A stretch of DNA of 64,000 nucleotides. Source: Streptomyces fuscichromogenes. GTDB taxonomy: Bacteria; Actinomycetota; Actinomycetes; Streptomycetales; Streptomycetaceae. The notes below the pieces were generated by a model. That model saw only the letters and a list, made by a program, of their open reading frames with translations, had not been told where the DNA came from and did not search any database. Position numbers and translations under genes: made by a program. The stretch is taken from positions 149,698 to 213,697 of the forward strand of contig NZ_BMML01000022.1 of assembly GCF_014645815.1 (NCBI RefSeq), in the 5' to 3' direction. Shown here in pieces: positions 16,893 to 25,882 of the stretch (positions are counted from its first letter, which is position 1; the number at the start of each line of letters is the position of its first letter).

Positions 16893-18108
16893 CGGCGGCG
16901 TCCAGCGACTCGGTACTCACCGGCAGTGCGGCCACCACCTGGAAGCCGCCGTCCTCGGTCGGGCCGGCGCGCAGTTCGCCGCCCAGCGCGTCGACCCGTT
17001 CACGCATGCTGACCAGTCCGAGACCGGAGCCCCAGCCGGCCGTGCCGGGTTCCGTCGGCCGGGTGTTGACCACCTCGCAGCGCAGCTGTCCCGCGTCCGC
17101 GGTGACGGTGACCCGGACCGGGGCCCCCGGCGCGTGCCGGCGGGCGTTGGTGAGCGACTCCTGCACGATGCGGTAGACGGCGAGCTGTACCAGCCGCGGC
17201 AGTACCTCCCCTTCGGCCGGGATCTCGATCAGCGCCTCCACCCGCGCGCCCGCGTCCCGGCTGCGGTCCAGCAGTTCCGACAGGTCGTCAAGGCCGGGCA
17301 CGGGGCCCGGCGGCACCGCCTCGTCGGGGCCGCGCAGCACGCGCAGCAGGTCCCGTAACTCGCCGCCGGCCTGGCGGCCCGCGACCGCGAGTCCGTCTAT
17401 CTGGGTGCGGGACCACGACGGCAGCTCGCCGCCCCGGGCGCGCAGGGTCTCCGCGCGCACCACGAGCAGGGTCAGCGAGTGCGCCACCACGTCGTGCATC
17501 TCGCGGGCGATCCGCACCCGCTCCTGCTGCGCGGCCTGCTGCTCCCGCACCCGCTGTGCGCGCAGCACGTCCTCGACGCGCTGCGCGGTCGCGGCCAGGT
17601 TCGCGCGGTGGGTGCGCGCGGCGAACCCGGTGGCCCAGGCCAACGGCATGGGGGCGACGACGGCCAGTACGTCCGAACCGCCCCGGTACTGCGGCGAGGC
17701 GGCGGTCAGGTGGTTGGTCCACAGCCCCGCGGCGACCACCGCGCCGCCGCCGAGCAGGGCCGTCCAGGTGCCCGCCCAGCTCGTCGAGTGGCTGCCCACG
17801 CCGTACAGGGCGGCCGCGAGGGACAGGAAGACCAGCGAGGAGAGCCGTACCCCGTCGGCCGCGCCCCAGACGACCGCGGCCACCAGGGTGTTGACGATGA
17901 CCAGGAACACGGTCACCGGCACTCTGCGCCGCAGCGGCAGGGCCACCGCGACCACCGCTTCGCAGCCGGCCAGCAGCCACCAGCCCCGCGCCGAGCCGTC
18001 CGTGTTCTGCTGCATCAGCGGCGCCGGGCACAGGGTCAGCACCACAAGCCCGGCATCGACGGCCCACGGGCGCCATCGTGTGCGCCACCGACCGGAGTCC
18101 TTCGTCAC
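16885..18108 (-). CDS. sensor histidine kinase (HisKA_3 type)
   Basis: The product has 407 residues. Four to five hydrophobic segments lie in the first ~160 residues, followed by a short coiled linker and the dimerisation/phospho-acceptor motif AREMHDVVAHS with His205. The HATPase domain includes SGLGLVSMRERV near the C-terminus. The start is GTG. TACGCT at 18116-18121 sits seven bases upstream of it, the arrangement of a leaderless promoter. It forms a pair with the NarL-type regulator. The membrane-embedded sensor lacks an obvious extracellular domain, which suggests that it senses the membrane. Confidence 0.92.
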   Translation of the reverse strand: MTKDSGRWRTRWRPWAVDAGLVVLTLCPAPLMQQNTDGSARGWWLLAGCEAVVAVALPLRRRVPVTVFLVIVNTLVAAVVWGAADGVRLSSLVFLSLAAALYGVGSHSTSWAGTWTALLGGGAVVAAGLWTNHLTAASPQYRGGSDVLAVVAPMPLAWATGFAARTHRANLAATAQRVEDVLRAQRVREQQAAQQERVRIAREMHDVVAHSLTLLVVRAETLRARGGELPSWSRTQIDGLAVAGRQAGGELRDLLRVLRGPDEAVPPGPVPGLDDLSELLDRSRDAGARVEALIEIPAEGEVLPRLVQLAVYRIVQESLTNARRHAPGAPVRVTVTADAGQLRCEVVNTRPTEPGTAGWGSGLGLVSMRERVDALGGELRAGPTEDGGFQVVAALPVSTESLDAAGV

Positions 18109-18115
18109 CCGTCCG

Positions 18116-18121
18116 AGCGTA
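18116..18121 (-). promoter_or_regulatory. candidate leaderless -10 for the sensor kinase gene
   Basis: On the minus strand TACGCT is separated from the GTG start by seven bases. That is the spacing expected when transcription begins at the start codon. No convincing -35 element was seen. Confidence 0.35.
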
Positions 18122-18229
18122 GCGGCGTTCGCCGGGCTCCTCGGCTGTCACCGGGCACCGGACCGGCATACTTCCGGGCACCTCGTCAGGTACCCGCGGG
18201 CATCGGGCCGGCCGGTTCCGGGCATCGGG

Positions 18230-20410
18230 TCAGGGACCGGCCGCGGTCACGGCGAGCCGTTCCGGTTCCGTCCGCCGACCGGGGCGCAGGGGCCGTGGCG
18301 TCCACCAGTTCCACCTGCCGAGCAGGATCATCGCGGCGGGCAGGACCACGGCCCGGATGATCGTGGCGTCCAGCAGGATGGCCGCGGCGAGCCCGACACC
18401 GAGCTGCTTCATGTCCAGGGTGGACAGCGTGCCGAAGATCGAGAAGACGGCGACCATGACCACGGCGGCGCTGGTCACGGTCCCGGCCGAGCCGGTGATG
18501 CCGTGCGCCACGGCCTGCCGGGTCGGCATTCCGTCGCGGACGGCCTCCTGGATCCGGCTCACCACGAAGACGTGGTAGTCCATGGACAGCCCGAAGAGCA
18601 CCACGAACAGGAACAGCGGCAGCCAGGTCACGATCCCGCCGTTGGACCGGAAACCCAGCGCCGCCTCAGCCCAGTGGTGCTGGAAGACCAGTGTCAGCAG
18701 TCCGTACGAGGCCGCCGCGGACAGCGAGTTCAGCACGATCGCGGTGAGCGCGACGACCGGCGCCCTGAAGGTGGCCAGCAGCACGGCGACGGTGAGCACG
18801 AGCACGAAGCCGATCGCCCACGGCATCGCGTCGGCCACGTCGGACCCGAAGTCGGCGTTCATCGCGATCCACCCGCCGACCGCGTACCGGGCGTCGGGCA
18901 GCCCCGACAGCGCCGCCGGCGCCAGCCGCTGCCGCAGCTCGTCCACGGACCGTCTCGCCCCGTCGGTGCCCGCCTGGTAGCGCACGCCCACGTCGAGCAC
19001 GGACACCGTCCGGTCCCGCGAGGTCCGCAGCCGCGGCCGGGTGTCCTGGGCGAACAGCGGGTCCTGCCGGACGCGCCCGCCGAGGCCGGTCAGCGCCCGG
19101 CGTACCCGGGTCGCCTGGTCGGCGGGCGCGCGGACGGCGATCTGGAGCGAGGAGCCCGTGCTCGGGAACGCGTCGAGGAGCCGGTCGTAGCTCCGCATGA
19201 TCGGTATCGAACGGGGCAGGTCGGCGTCATCGGGCAGCTTCAGTGTCATGCTCAGCGCCGGGGCGGCGAGCGCGAGCAGAGCGACGACGGCGACCGCGAG
19301 GGTCGGCCCGGGGCGTCGCAGAGCGGGCCGCAGCACCGTCGGCCAGAAGCGGCCTTCGCTCTCCCGACGGGCGGTCAGCCGCCACACCAGCGGCACGCGC
19401 GGCCGGTCGAGCAGGCGGCCGAGCCCGGCCAGCAGTGCGGGCAGCACCGTGACCGAGCCCAGCACCGCCACGGTGACCACCAGGATCGCGCCGATCGCCA
19501 GCGAGTGGAACGTCGAGCCGTTCGCGATGAACAGGCCGCCCATGGCGACCGTGACCGCCAGCCCGGAGACCACGACCGCGTGCCCGGAGGTGGCCGCCGC
19601 GATCTCGACCGCGTCCGCGGAAGTACGGCCCTTGGCCCGTTCCTCGCGTTCGCGCCGCAGGTAGAACAGGGAGTAGTCGACCCCGACCGCCATCCCGACC
19701 AGCAGGATGACGCTGTTCAGCGCGTCGGTCGCCGGCACCAGGTGGGAGGAGAGCGCGGACAGCCCGATCGCCGCCCCCACCGACGACAGGGCCAGCAGCA
19801 CCGGCACTCCGGCGGCGACCAGCGCCCCGAAGGCCACCAGCAGGATCACCAGCGTGACCGGAATGCTGATGAGCTCCGCCTTGTGGAAGTCTCCCTGGAT
19901 ACGGCTGGTCAGGGCCTCGTCCATCGAGGCGTCTCCGACCTCCTCCACCCGCAGCCCCGGGTAGCCCTTCGCGACGGCGGCCGTCGCGTCCAGCAGCGCC
20001 CGGACGTGTTCTGCCGCGTCGTCGCCGGGACCCGCCATCTCGGCCCGGACCAGCAACGCCGAACCGTCCGGCGCGAGTTCGGCCGGGTCCACCTCCGCGA
20101 CCTCCGGAAGTGTCCGGAAGCGGGCCACGACACCCGCGGCGGCACGCCGGGCGGCCGCCTCGTCCAGTGCCCCGAATCGCGCGCTGACCAGCACGTTCTC
20201 CACCGCGGGTGCGGGGAACCGGCCGCTGTCCACGATCTCGGCCGCACGGCCCGACTCCCCCGACGAGAAGTCGGCGTCGCTCGTCCTGGTCCCGACCGCG
20301 CCGCCCGCCCCGACGCAGACCGCGACGAACAGCGCCCAGGCGCAGATCGCCCGCCACGGATGTGTCGCGCTCCATCGCGCGATCCGCACCGTCATCATCC
20401 GGCGTTCCAC
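18230..20410 (-). CDS. MmpL-family RND transporter
   Basis: The product is a 726-residue membrane protein of two repeated halves, each with a large extracytoplasmic domain followed by a bundle of helices. The proton-relay motifs are visible in both halves: GMAVGVDYSLFYLRRE and GLSMDYHVFVVSRIQEA. I chose a GTG start with GAGGAG six bases upstream; ATGs lie four and five codons in. It should export a lipid or hydrophobic small molecule using the proton gradient. Its neighbours are a two-component system, and its upstream region is shared with def. Confidence 0.9.
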   Translation of the reverse strand: MERRMMTVRIARWSATHPWRAICAWALFVAVCVGAGGAVGTRTSDADFSSGESGRAAEIVDSGRFPAPAVENVLVSARFGALDEAAARRAAAGVVARFRTLPEVAEVDPAELAPDGSALLVRAEMAGPGDDAAEHVRALLDATAAVAKGYPGLRVEEVGDASMDEALTSRIQGDFHKAELISIPVTLVILLVAFGALVAAGVPVLLALSSVGAAIGLSALSSHLVPATDALNSVILLVGMAVGVDYSLFYLRREREERAKGRTSADAVEIAAATSGHAVVVSGLAVTVAMGGLFIANGSTFHSLAIGAILVVTVAVLGSVTVLPALLAGLGRLLDRPRVPLVWRLTARRESEGRFWPTVLRPALRRPGPTLAVAVVALLALAAPALSMTLKLPDDADLPRSIPIMRSYDRLLDAFPSTGSSLQIAVRAPADQATRVRRALTGLGGRVRQDPLFAQDTRPRLRTSRDRTVSVLDVGVRYQAGTDGARRSVDELRQRLAPAALSGLPDARYAVGGWIAMNADFGSDVADAMPWAIGFVLVLTVAVLLATFRAPVVALTAIVLNSLSAAASYGLLTLVFQHHWAEAALGFRSNGGIVTWLPLFLFVVLFGLSMDYHVFVVSRIQEAVRDGMPTRQAVAHGITGSAGTVTSAAVVMVAVFSIFGTLSTLDMKQLGVGLAAAILLDATIIRAVVLPAAMILLGRWNWWTPRPLRPGRRTEPERLAVTAAGP

Positions 20411-20466
20411 TGGTGTCTCCTCGGTTCCTCGGTGTCGGCGGGCGCCAGTTGGCCGCGCGGAGTTCA

Positions 20467-20575
20467 TTCAGTCAGGACGGACGGGCGAGATCGTCACTCG
20501 TTGGCGGCCGATTTCCGCGGCGCCGTCACTCCCCCGACCGACGGCGTCCGGCTTCGGTGTCATTCCGAGGAATGA
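20467..20575 (-). promoter_or_regulatory. shared upstream module, copy 2 (before MmpL)
   Basis: GATCGTCACTCGTTG occurs at 20489-20503 and the inverted repeat TCATTCCGAGGAATGA (7-bp arms, 2-bp spacer) at 20560-20575. Both match blocks upstream of def, with an identical 71-base distance between block starts. The dyad is the likely binding site of a dimeric regulator, and the response regulator encoded nearby is a candidate. Confidence 0.62.
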
Positions 20576-20899
20576 CTCCGCGGCCTGGTGACAACTCGTG
20601 GCGTGAGCAGTTCAGCGGTCACGGGGCGTGCGGCGGCGACCCGTGGGTCGACGGCCTCGACCTGACCGACCTGAGGTCGGCCTTCCACCCCGACGCGGCC
20701 GGGTACGAGAAGGGTTGTGCCGCGAAGCTCATCAGCATGAGCCGGCTCCTCGGCGGCCGCGGTTCCCTCCGGGGCCTGCCGCAGGTGACCGGCCCTCGGC
20801 AGCACCCTGCCCCGCCGCACCGCCATGTCGGACACGGCCGGGGTCCATGCCGGGCAGGGCGCGTCCTGGCGGAAGTACGGGGTGCACCGGGACCGGTAC
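20576..20899. other. no intact gene recognised
   Basis: This stretch lies between the MmpL promoter region and the deaminase remnant. Translations in all frames look like out-of-frame GC-rich sequence, and I recognise no domain. It may be decayed coding DNA of the gene whose 3' end follows. Confidence 0.4.
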
Positions 20900-21128
20900 G
20901 CGGGCACGGAGACGAAAGGGCTGTCGGATGGGCACGATGGACGGACTCGTCCTGGATCCCGTCTACACCGGGCGGGCCATGGCCGGGCTCGTCGCGGCCG
21001 TGCGCGAGGGGGACATCCGTCCGGGTGAGCGCACCGTCTTCGTCCACACCAGAGGGCTGCTCGGGCTCTTCGGCCACCAGGAGGCGCTACGTCGGGCCGC
21101 GGAGGTTCTCGCGAGCAGCACGGTGTGA
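20900..21128 (+). pseudogene. C-terminal remnant of a PLP-dependent deaminase/desulfhydrase
   Basis: About 75 codons in one frame read MDGLVLDPVYTGRAMAGLV and later TVFVHTRGLLGLFGH, ending ALRRAAEVLASSTV. This is the conserved C-terminus of the ACC deaminase/D-cysteine desulfhydrase family, which normally shows EGxxLDPVYTGKAMAGL and FVHTGGxPALF. The glycine of HTGG is replaced (HTRG). The catalytic-lysine and PLP-binding N-terminal parts are absent upstream, so this is a truncated, probably non-functional relic. Confidence 0.6.
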
Positions 21129-21181
21129 GGACGGTGCGGGGGCGGAGCGGGGCGTCGCCCGGGTCGTGTGATGCTGGCGTC

Positions 21182-21682
21182 ATGACTGAGGGATGCGTGG
21201 TCGCCGTGGTTCGCCGGCCGGACCTGGACTCCTCCGCCGTGGACGGGCTCCCCGCGCTGCTTGCGGACTACCACCTGCGGACGGAGGCCGAGAAGGGCGT
21301 GGCCGTCGCCGGTGCGGACGCGCTGCCGGAGCGCTACCGGGCGGAGATCGTCGACCCGCGGACCGCGTACGCCGACGACGCCGTGCTGGTGGCCCGGTGC
21401 GGGGACACCGCGGTGGGCTGTCTGGTGGTGACCTCGCCCGCGGACGGGCGATCCGAGATCAAGAGGGTGTGGACGGACCCCGCGTTCCGGGGCCGGGGCA
21501 TCGCGTCCGAGTTGCTCGCCGCCGCACTCGCGCATGCCGCTGCGGGCGGCGCGGACACCGTGCGGCTGTCGGTGTGGGACTGGCGGGCCGGGGCCATCGC
21601 CCTGTACGAGCGCTTCGGCTTCGCCGTCACCGAGTCATGGGACGAGCGCGGCCGACTGGTGTGCATGGAGCGCGCCGTGTGA
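21182..21682 (+). CDS. GNAT-family N-acetyltransferase
   Basis: The product has 166 residues. The acetyl-CoA-binding motif A is clear (IKRVWTDPAFRGRGIASELL), followed by motif B with YERFGFAVTESWDE. I chose the ATG at 21182; a longer in-frame reading adds an unlikely N-terminus. The substrate cannot be predicted. It stands between the deaminase remnant and an oppositely oriented hypothetical gene. Confidence 0.88.
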   Translation: MTEGCVVAVVRRPDLDSSAVDGLPALLADYHLRTEAEKGVAVAGADALPERYRAEIVDPRTAYADDAVLVARCGDTAVGCLVVTSPADGRSEIKRVWTDPAFRGRGIASELLAAALAHAAAGGADTVRLSVWDWRAGAIALYERFGFAVTESWDERGRLVCMERAV

Positions 21683-21752
21683 GCGGTCCCGGGCAGTACC
21701 GGCTCGCGCCCGGCGTGCCCGCGGTGCGCGCAGGGTGGGTGCCGTGGCGGGC

Positions 21753-22415
21753 TCATCCGGTGGCCCCGGGGAGCGGAAGGGATCGCTCCACCTCGACCGT
21801 CGTGGTGACCCGGGTGAGAGCGGGCCGGCGCGGGACCGAGCCGAACCCGAACCGCACGGGAGGTTCGACCGGTGCGAGCGCGCCCAGGTCCGCACCGTCG
21901 TGGACGCCCGACAGCTCACGGATCGCGAGCAGGTCCCGCGCGCCGTACCACTCCCTGCGGCCGCTGCCCGCGCTGCCGCGGGTCCGTACGCCGGGCAGCA
22001 GTACGCGGGCGACCCCGTCCGTGATCACGGACCACGCCGGGCGGCGGGCGAGCGGGCCGGGAACGGCGTGCAGCAGGTGGCCGAGGAGGGTACGGCGCCC
22101 GGTGGTGAAGCGCAGGCGGAGCGGATCCGCCGTGACGGTCCAGGTGTCCGCGAGGACGGCGACGGCGACCGGTACGACATGCACCGTGTCGAAGTCGTAG
22201 GTACCGCTGACGAATTCGGCCGTTGGCCGGGTCGGTGCGAACAACAGCCTTTCCCCGTCGCTCCGTTCCAGCATCACATCGCTGAACGGGCCGAACGGCG
22301 ACCGGGGCCAGTGGCCCACCACGACGCGGGTGCCGGAGGTGGTGCCCAGGCCCGCGATCCAGCCGTCGAAGCGCAGCCGGGGGCGCCGGGCGCCCGGTCG
22401 CAACAGCCGCTCCAT
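21753..22415 (-). CDS. hypothetical protein
   Basis: The product has 220 residues and shows protein-like codon use, but no family that I recognise with confidence. The N-terminal half alternates beta-type stretches (RVVVGHWPRSPFGPFSDVML; YDFDTVHVVPV), and there is no signal peptide or clear membrane helix. The ATG at 22415 has GGGAAGGCGG upstream. It converges with the GNAT gene and diverges from the metallophosphoesterase gene. Confidence 0.7.
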   Translation of the reverse strand: MERLLRPGARRPRLRFDGWIAGLGTTSGTRVVVGHWPRSPFGPFSDVMLERSDGERLLFAPTRPTAEFVSGTYDFDTVHVVPVAVAVLADTWTVTADPLRLRFTTGRRTLLGHLLHAVPGPLARRPAWSVITDGVARVLLPGVRTRGSAGSGRREWYGARDLLAIRELSGVHDGADLGALAPVEPPVRFGFGSVPRRPALTRVTTTVEVERSLPLPGATG

Positions 22416-22563
22416 GCGTCCGCCTTCCCCTCGTGGTCCCGTACGAGCCGGCCTCACCGCGGAATATACGGTCGGCCGGCCGCCGGGCCCGGGAGCGCCG
22501 TGGCGGAGGGAGGGACGAGACCGAAGGGAACCGGCCCGTCCGGCCGCGCCACGGGCGACCGGA

Positions 22564-22569
22564 TACAGT
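22564..22569 (+). promoter_or_regulatory. candidate -10 (TACAGT) before metallophosphoesterase
   Basis: TACAGT lies about 35 bases upstream of the GTG start, a normal distance for a short leader with the AGAGAGGGT ribosome-binding site. No good -35 hexamer is seen. Confidence 0.3.
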
Positions 22570-22603
22570 GCGCGAGACGGCAGCCCGGTCAGAGAGGGTA
22601 AGC

Positions 22604-23824
22604 GTGACCGACACCAGCAACACCCGACGCGCCGACAGCGAAGCGCAGGATCCGGGGCAGAGCCCGCTGCTCCGCCTGATGCGCTACATCCCCCTGATCG
22701 CCCCCGTCCTGCTGTGGGCCGTGCCCTGCTGGGTGCTCCTGTACACCGGCCAGCACTGGCCGCTGCCCGTCTCGCTGACCGGCACCGCGCTGTTCGTCCT
22801 CGGCCTGTGCGGTATGCCGCTCGCGATGGTGCGCGGCCACGGCCGCCGCCAGCAGGACCGGGCGGCGATAGTCGGTGACACCCTGCTGGGCACCAGCTGG
22901 GTGCTGTTCACCTGGTCCGTCCTGCTCGGGGTCCTGCTGCGGCCGGCCCTGGCCGTGAGTGGCGTGGGCGACGGCCAGGACCGGGCCAGGACCGTCACCT
23001 GGGCGGTCCTCGGTACCGCCGCCGTGCTGCTCGGCTGGGGGTACGCCGAAGCCCGCCGGGTGCCGCGCGTGCGCCGGCTCGACGTGCGACTCCCGCGGCT
23101 GGGCGCCGGGTTGGACGGCATCCGGGTCGCTCTGATCACCGACACCCACTACGGCCCGCTCGATCGCGCCCGGTGGTCGGCGCGGGTGTGCGAGACGGTG
23201 AACTCGCTGGAGGCCGACCTGGTCTGCCACACCGGCGACATCGCCGACGGCACGGCCGAACGCCGCCGCGCCCAGGCCCTCCCCCTCGGTACCGTGCGGG
23301 CCACCCATGCCCGGGTCTACGTCACCGGCAACCACGAGTACTACACCGAGGCCCAGGGCTGGGTCGACCTGATGGACGAGCTGGGCTGGGAGCCGCTGCG
23401 CAACCGCCATCTGCTGCTCGAACGCGGCGGCGACACCCTCGTCGTCGCCGGGGTGGACGACGTCACCGCCGAGTCCTCGGGCCTGGCGGGCCACCGCACC
23501 GACCTCGCCGGAGCCCTGGCCGGTGCCGACCCCGACCTGCCCGTCCTGCTCCTGGCGCACCAGCCCAAGTTCGTCGACCGGGCGGCAGCCGGCGGCATCG
23601 ACCTCCAGCTCTCCGGCCACACCCACGGCGGCCAGATCTGGCCCTTCCACCACCTGGTCCGCATCGACCAGCCGGCCCTCGCCGGTCTCAGCCGGCACGG
23701 CGCCCGCACCCTCCTCTACACCAGCCGCGGCACCGGCTTCTGGGGCCCGCCGTTCCGTGTCTTCGCCCCCAGCGAGATCACCCTGCTCGTACTCCGCTCC
23801 CCGCAGCTGACCGCCGCGCCGTAG
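22604..23824 (+). CDS. membrane-anchored metallophosphoesterase (YkuE/YaeI type)
   Basis: The product has 406 residues. Several hydrophobic segments fill roughly the first 150 residues. The catalytic domain then shows all calcineurin-like motifs: ITDTHYG, HTGDIADG, VTGNHEYY, LLAHQPKFV and SGHTHGGQIWPF. These ligate two metal ions. Relatives hydrolyse phospholipid or lipid-A-precursor-like phosphodiesters at the membrane. The GTG start follows AGAGAGGGTAAGC. Membrane-lipid phosphate metabolism is inferred, and the nearby PAP2 gene fits that. Confidence 0.9.
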   Translation: MTDTSNTRRADSEAQDPGQSPLLRLMRYIPLIAPVLLWAVPCWVLLYTGQHWPLPVSLTGTALFVLGLCGMPLAMVRGHGRRQQDRAAIVGDTLLGTSWVLFTWSVLLGVLLRPALAVSGVGDGQDRARTVTWAVLGTAAVLLGWGYAEARRVPRVRRLDVRLPRLGAGLDGIRVALITDTHYGPLDRARWSARVCETVNSLEADLVCHTGDIADGTAERRRAQALPLGTVRATHARVYVTGNHEYYTEAQGWVDLMDELGWEPLRNRHLLLERGGDTLVVAGVDDVTAESSGLAGHRTDLAGALAGADPDLPVLLLAHQPKFVDRAAAGGIDLQLSGHTHGGQIWPFHHLVRIDQPALAGLSRHGARTLLYTSRGTGFWGPPFRVFAPSEITLLVLRSPQLTAAP

Positions 23825-23895
23825 CACCGTTGACAGGCACCGGGAACGGCGCGAGGGTGAGGGTTCTGCTCCGCTCCGAGACCGGAGGTCGGCCC

Positions 23896-25080
23896 TTGCC
23901 CGGTTCGTCAGCACCTCGGTCGGACACCGACCTCGTCGCACGCGTACGCGAGCTCCAGCCGCTCATCCGCTCGCACGCCTTGCGCGCGGAGCAGCAGCGG
24001 CGGGTGACGGGCGAGGTCGTCGAGGCGCTCACGGGCGCCGGGATCCACCGGATGAACGTTCCCCGCCACTACGGGGGTCACCAGACCTCGTTACGGACTC
24101 AGGTCGACGTGCTGAGCGAGGTCTCCGCCGCGTGCGGGTCGGCCGGATTCATGGCGTTGATCCAGGCCGGGTGCGCGTTCATCGCGGCCCTGTTCCCCGA
24201 CGACGCCCAGGACGAGATCTTCACCCGTCCCGAGGTACGGATCGGTGGCACTCTCGTCCCGGGCTCGAAAGCCGCTCCCGTGCACGACGGTTATGTGGTG
24301 AACGGGAACTCGCCCTTCGCGACCGGCTGTCAGGACGCCGACTGGCATCTGCTGACCGCGCTGGACGACACCGGGGACGGCCCGCCGGAGATGCTGTGGC
24401 TGGCGATCCCCATGACGGACCTCAAGGTGCTGGACGACTGGAACGTCTCGGGTCTGGCCGGAAGCGGCAGCAACACCGTCGTCGCCCAGGACGTTCACGT
24501 GCCCGCCCATCGCGTCCTGCCGGTAGGGCCGTTGCTGGGGGGCACGTTCCCGTCGCGGCGCAACGGCACCGACCCCTTCTACCGGATGCCGGTGCTCCTG
24601 CTGTTCTGTGTCTGGACGGCCGCGAACGCCCTCGGTCTGGCACGCGCGGCCCTGACCGAGTTCAGCGGGCGCATCCATCAGCGGGGCATCACGTACACCT
24701 TCTACGAGCGCCAGCACGAAGCCCCGGTGACCCATCTCCAGTTCGCCGAGGCCGCGTTGAAGATCTCCTCCGCGGAACTGCTCACCGCCGACTTCGTGCG
24801 GCTGATCGAATCCAGGGTGGCCGCCGGTGAGCCGTTCACGACGCAGGAGCGGGCCCGTACCAGGGCGCAGTGCGGGTACGTGACGCGGTTGTGCAAGGAG
24901 GCCGCCGACCTGATCGGGTCGGCTTCGGGTGCCTCGTCCCTGCAACGCGAGGTGCCGGTCCAGCGGATCGTCCGGGACCTGAACGCCCTGAGCCTGCACT
25001 CGTTCGTCAACCCCACCGCCAACCTGGAGCTGTACGGCAGGGTACTGTCGGGGCTCGACGCAGGGACGCCGTTTCTCTAG
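23896..25080 (+). CDS. acyl-CoA-dehydrogenase-like flavoprotein (group D monooxygenase type)
   Basis: The product has 394 residues. The fold is that of acyl-CoA dehydrogenases, with the motif LAGSGSNTVVAQDVHVP after the beta domain and a C-terminal helical domain containing GSASGASSLQREVPVQRIVRDLNALSLHSF. That C-terminal form is typical of HpaB/DszC-type flavin-dependent monooxygenases, which lack the catalytic Glu. The TTG start has GGAGGT seven bases upstream; an ATG start is not available nearby. Such enzymes need a separate flavin reductase, and none is adjacent. The substrate is unknown. Confidence 0.8.
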   Translation: MPGSSAPRSDTDLVARVRELQPLIRSHALRAEQQRRVTGEVVEALTGAGIHRMNVPRHYGGHQTSLRTQVDVLSEVSAACGSAGFMALIQAGCAFIAALFPDDAQDEIFTRPEVRIGGTLVPGSKAAPVHDGYVVNGNSPFATGCQDADWHLLTALDDTGDGPPEMLWLAIPMTDLKVLDDWNVSGLAGSGSNTVVAQDVHVPAHRVLPVGPLLGGTFPSRRNGTDPFYRMPVLLLFCVWTAANALGLARAALTEFSGRIHQRGITYTFYERQHEAPVTHLQFAEAALKISSAELLTADFVRLIESRVAAGEPFTTQERARTRAQCGYVTRLCKEAADLIGSASGASSLQREVPVQRIVRDLNALSLHSFVNPTANLELYGRVLSGLDAGTPFL

Positions 25081-25138
25081 CCGCCCTCCGGGTGGCGGGC
25101 AGCGGCGGGGTGGGCGGAGACGGCGGGGAGGGCTCGCG

Positions 25139-25861
25139 TTGGATCGCCTGGCAGGAGCGGACCCGGAAGTCGGCCCGGCACGGTCCGCGGCGCGCGCGGT
25201 GCTCCCCCCGGTGCTGCGCGGGTCTCTCGGGCTGGTCGCGGTGCTCGCCTCGCTGGTGGTCCTCGCTCTCGGGGTCAGGTACGCCGGTCACAGCGAGCCC
25301 GGCAGGGTGGACAGCTGGCTCTTCCCGCCGACGGCGGACAGTGTGCGGCCGCCGTGGCGGCACGTCGCCCTGGTCCTGGACTTCCTGGGGGAACCCGTGG
25401 GGTCGGCGTTGGTGATCGTGGCCGGGGTGGCGGGCTGCCTGCTGCTGCTGCGGCCCCGGGCGGCGGTGCTCGTCGTGGCCGGCGCCGGACTGACGGTGGG
25501 GACGACCACGCTGCTCAAGCACGTGGTGGGACGCACCATCCACGGCCCCGGCAACCTGTCCTACCCGAGCGGGCACACCGCCTTCTTCACCGCGCTCGCC
25601 CTCATGGCGGCGCTGCCCACGGCCGGCCGGCTCGGCCTCGGCAGGACGGCCGGCACGTCACTCGTGCTCGCCGCGGCGCTGGTGGCCGGCGCCGTCATGG
25701 GCTGGGCGGAGGTCGGCCTGGGCGCGCACTACCCGACCGACGCCCTCGGCGGCTGGTGCACCGCGCTGGCGGTGGTACCGGCGACCGCGTGGCTGGTCGA
25801 CCGGACGGCCGACCGGACGGCCGACCGGACGGCCGCGGGGCCACCCGGCCGGCCGGCCTAG
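25139..25861 (+). CDS. PAP2-superfamily membrane phosphatase
   Basis: The product has 240 residues with about five or six membrane helices. The three phosphatase motifs are present: KHVVGRTIHG, YPSGHTAFF and GLGAHYPTDALGG. It probably dephosphorylates a membrane-linked lipid phosphate such as phosphatidic acid or undecaprenyl pyrophosphate. The TTG start has GGGGAGGG eight bases upstream. The C-terminus ends in a short repeated DRTADRTADRTA tail from a 12-bp DNA repeat. It converges with the polysaccharide operon, so recycling of the polyprenyl carrier is possible. Confidence 0.88.
   Translation: MDRLAGADPEVGPARSAARAVLPPVLRGSLGLVAVLASLVVLALGVRYAGHSEPGRVDSWLFPPTADSVRPPWRHVALVLDFLGEPVGSALVIVAGVAGCLLLLRPRAAVLVVAGAGLTVGTTTLLKHVVGRTIHGPGNLSYPSGHTAFFTALALMAALPTAGRLGLGRTAGTSLVLAAALVAGAVMGWAEVGLGAHYPTDALGGWCTALAVVPATAWLVDRTADRTADRTAAGPPGRPA
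25798..25834. repeat. 12-bp tandem repeat inside the PAP2 gene
   Basis: GACCGGACGGCC is repeated three times in frame, giving the Asp-Arg-Thr-Ala repeats at the C-terminus of the phosphatase. It is probably a recent slippage product. Confidence 0.8.
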
Positions 25862-25882
25862 GCCGGCGCCGCTGACGTCATG

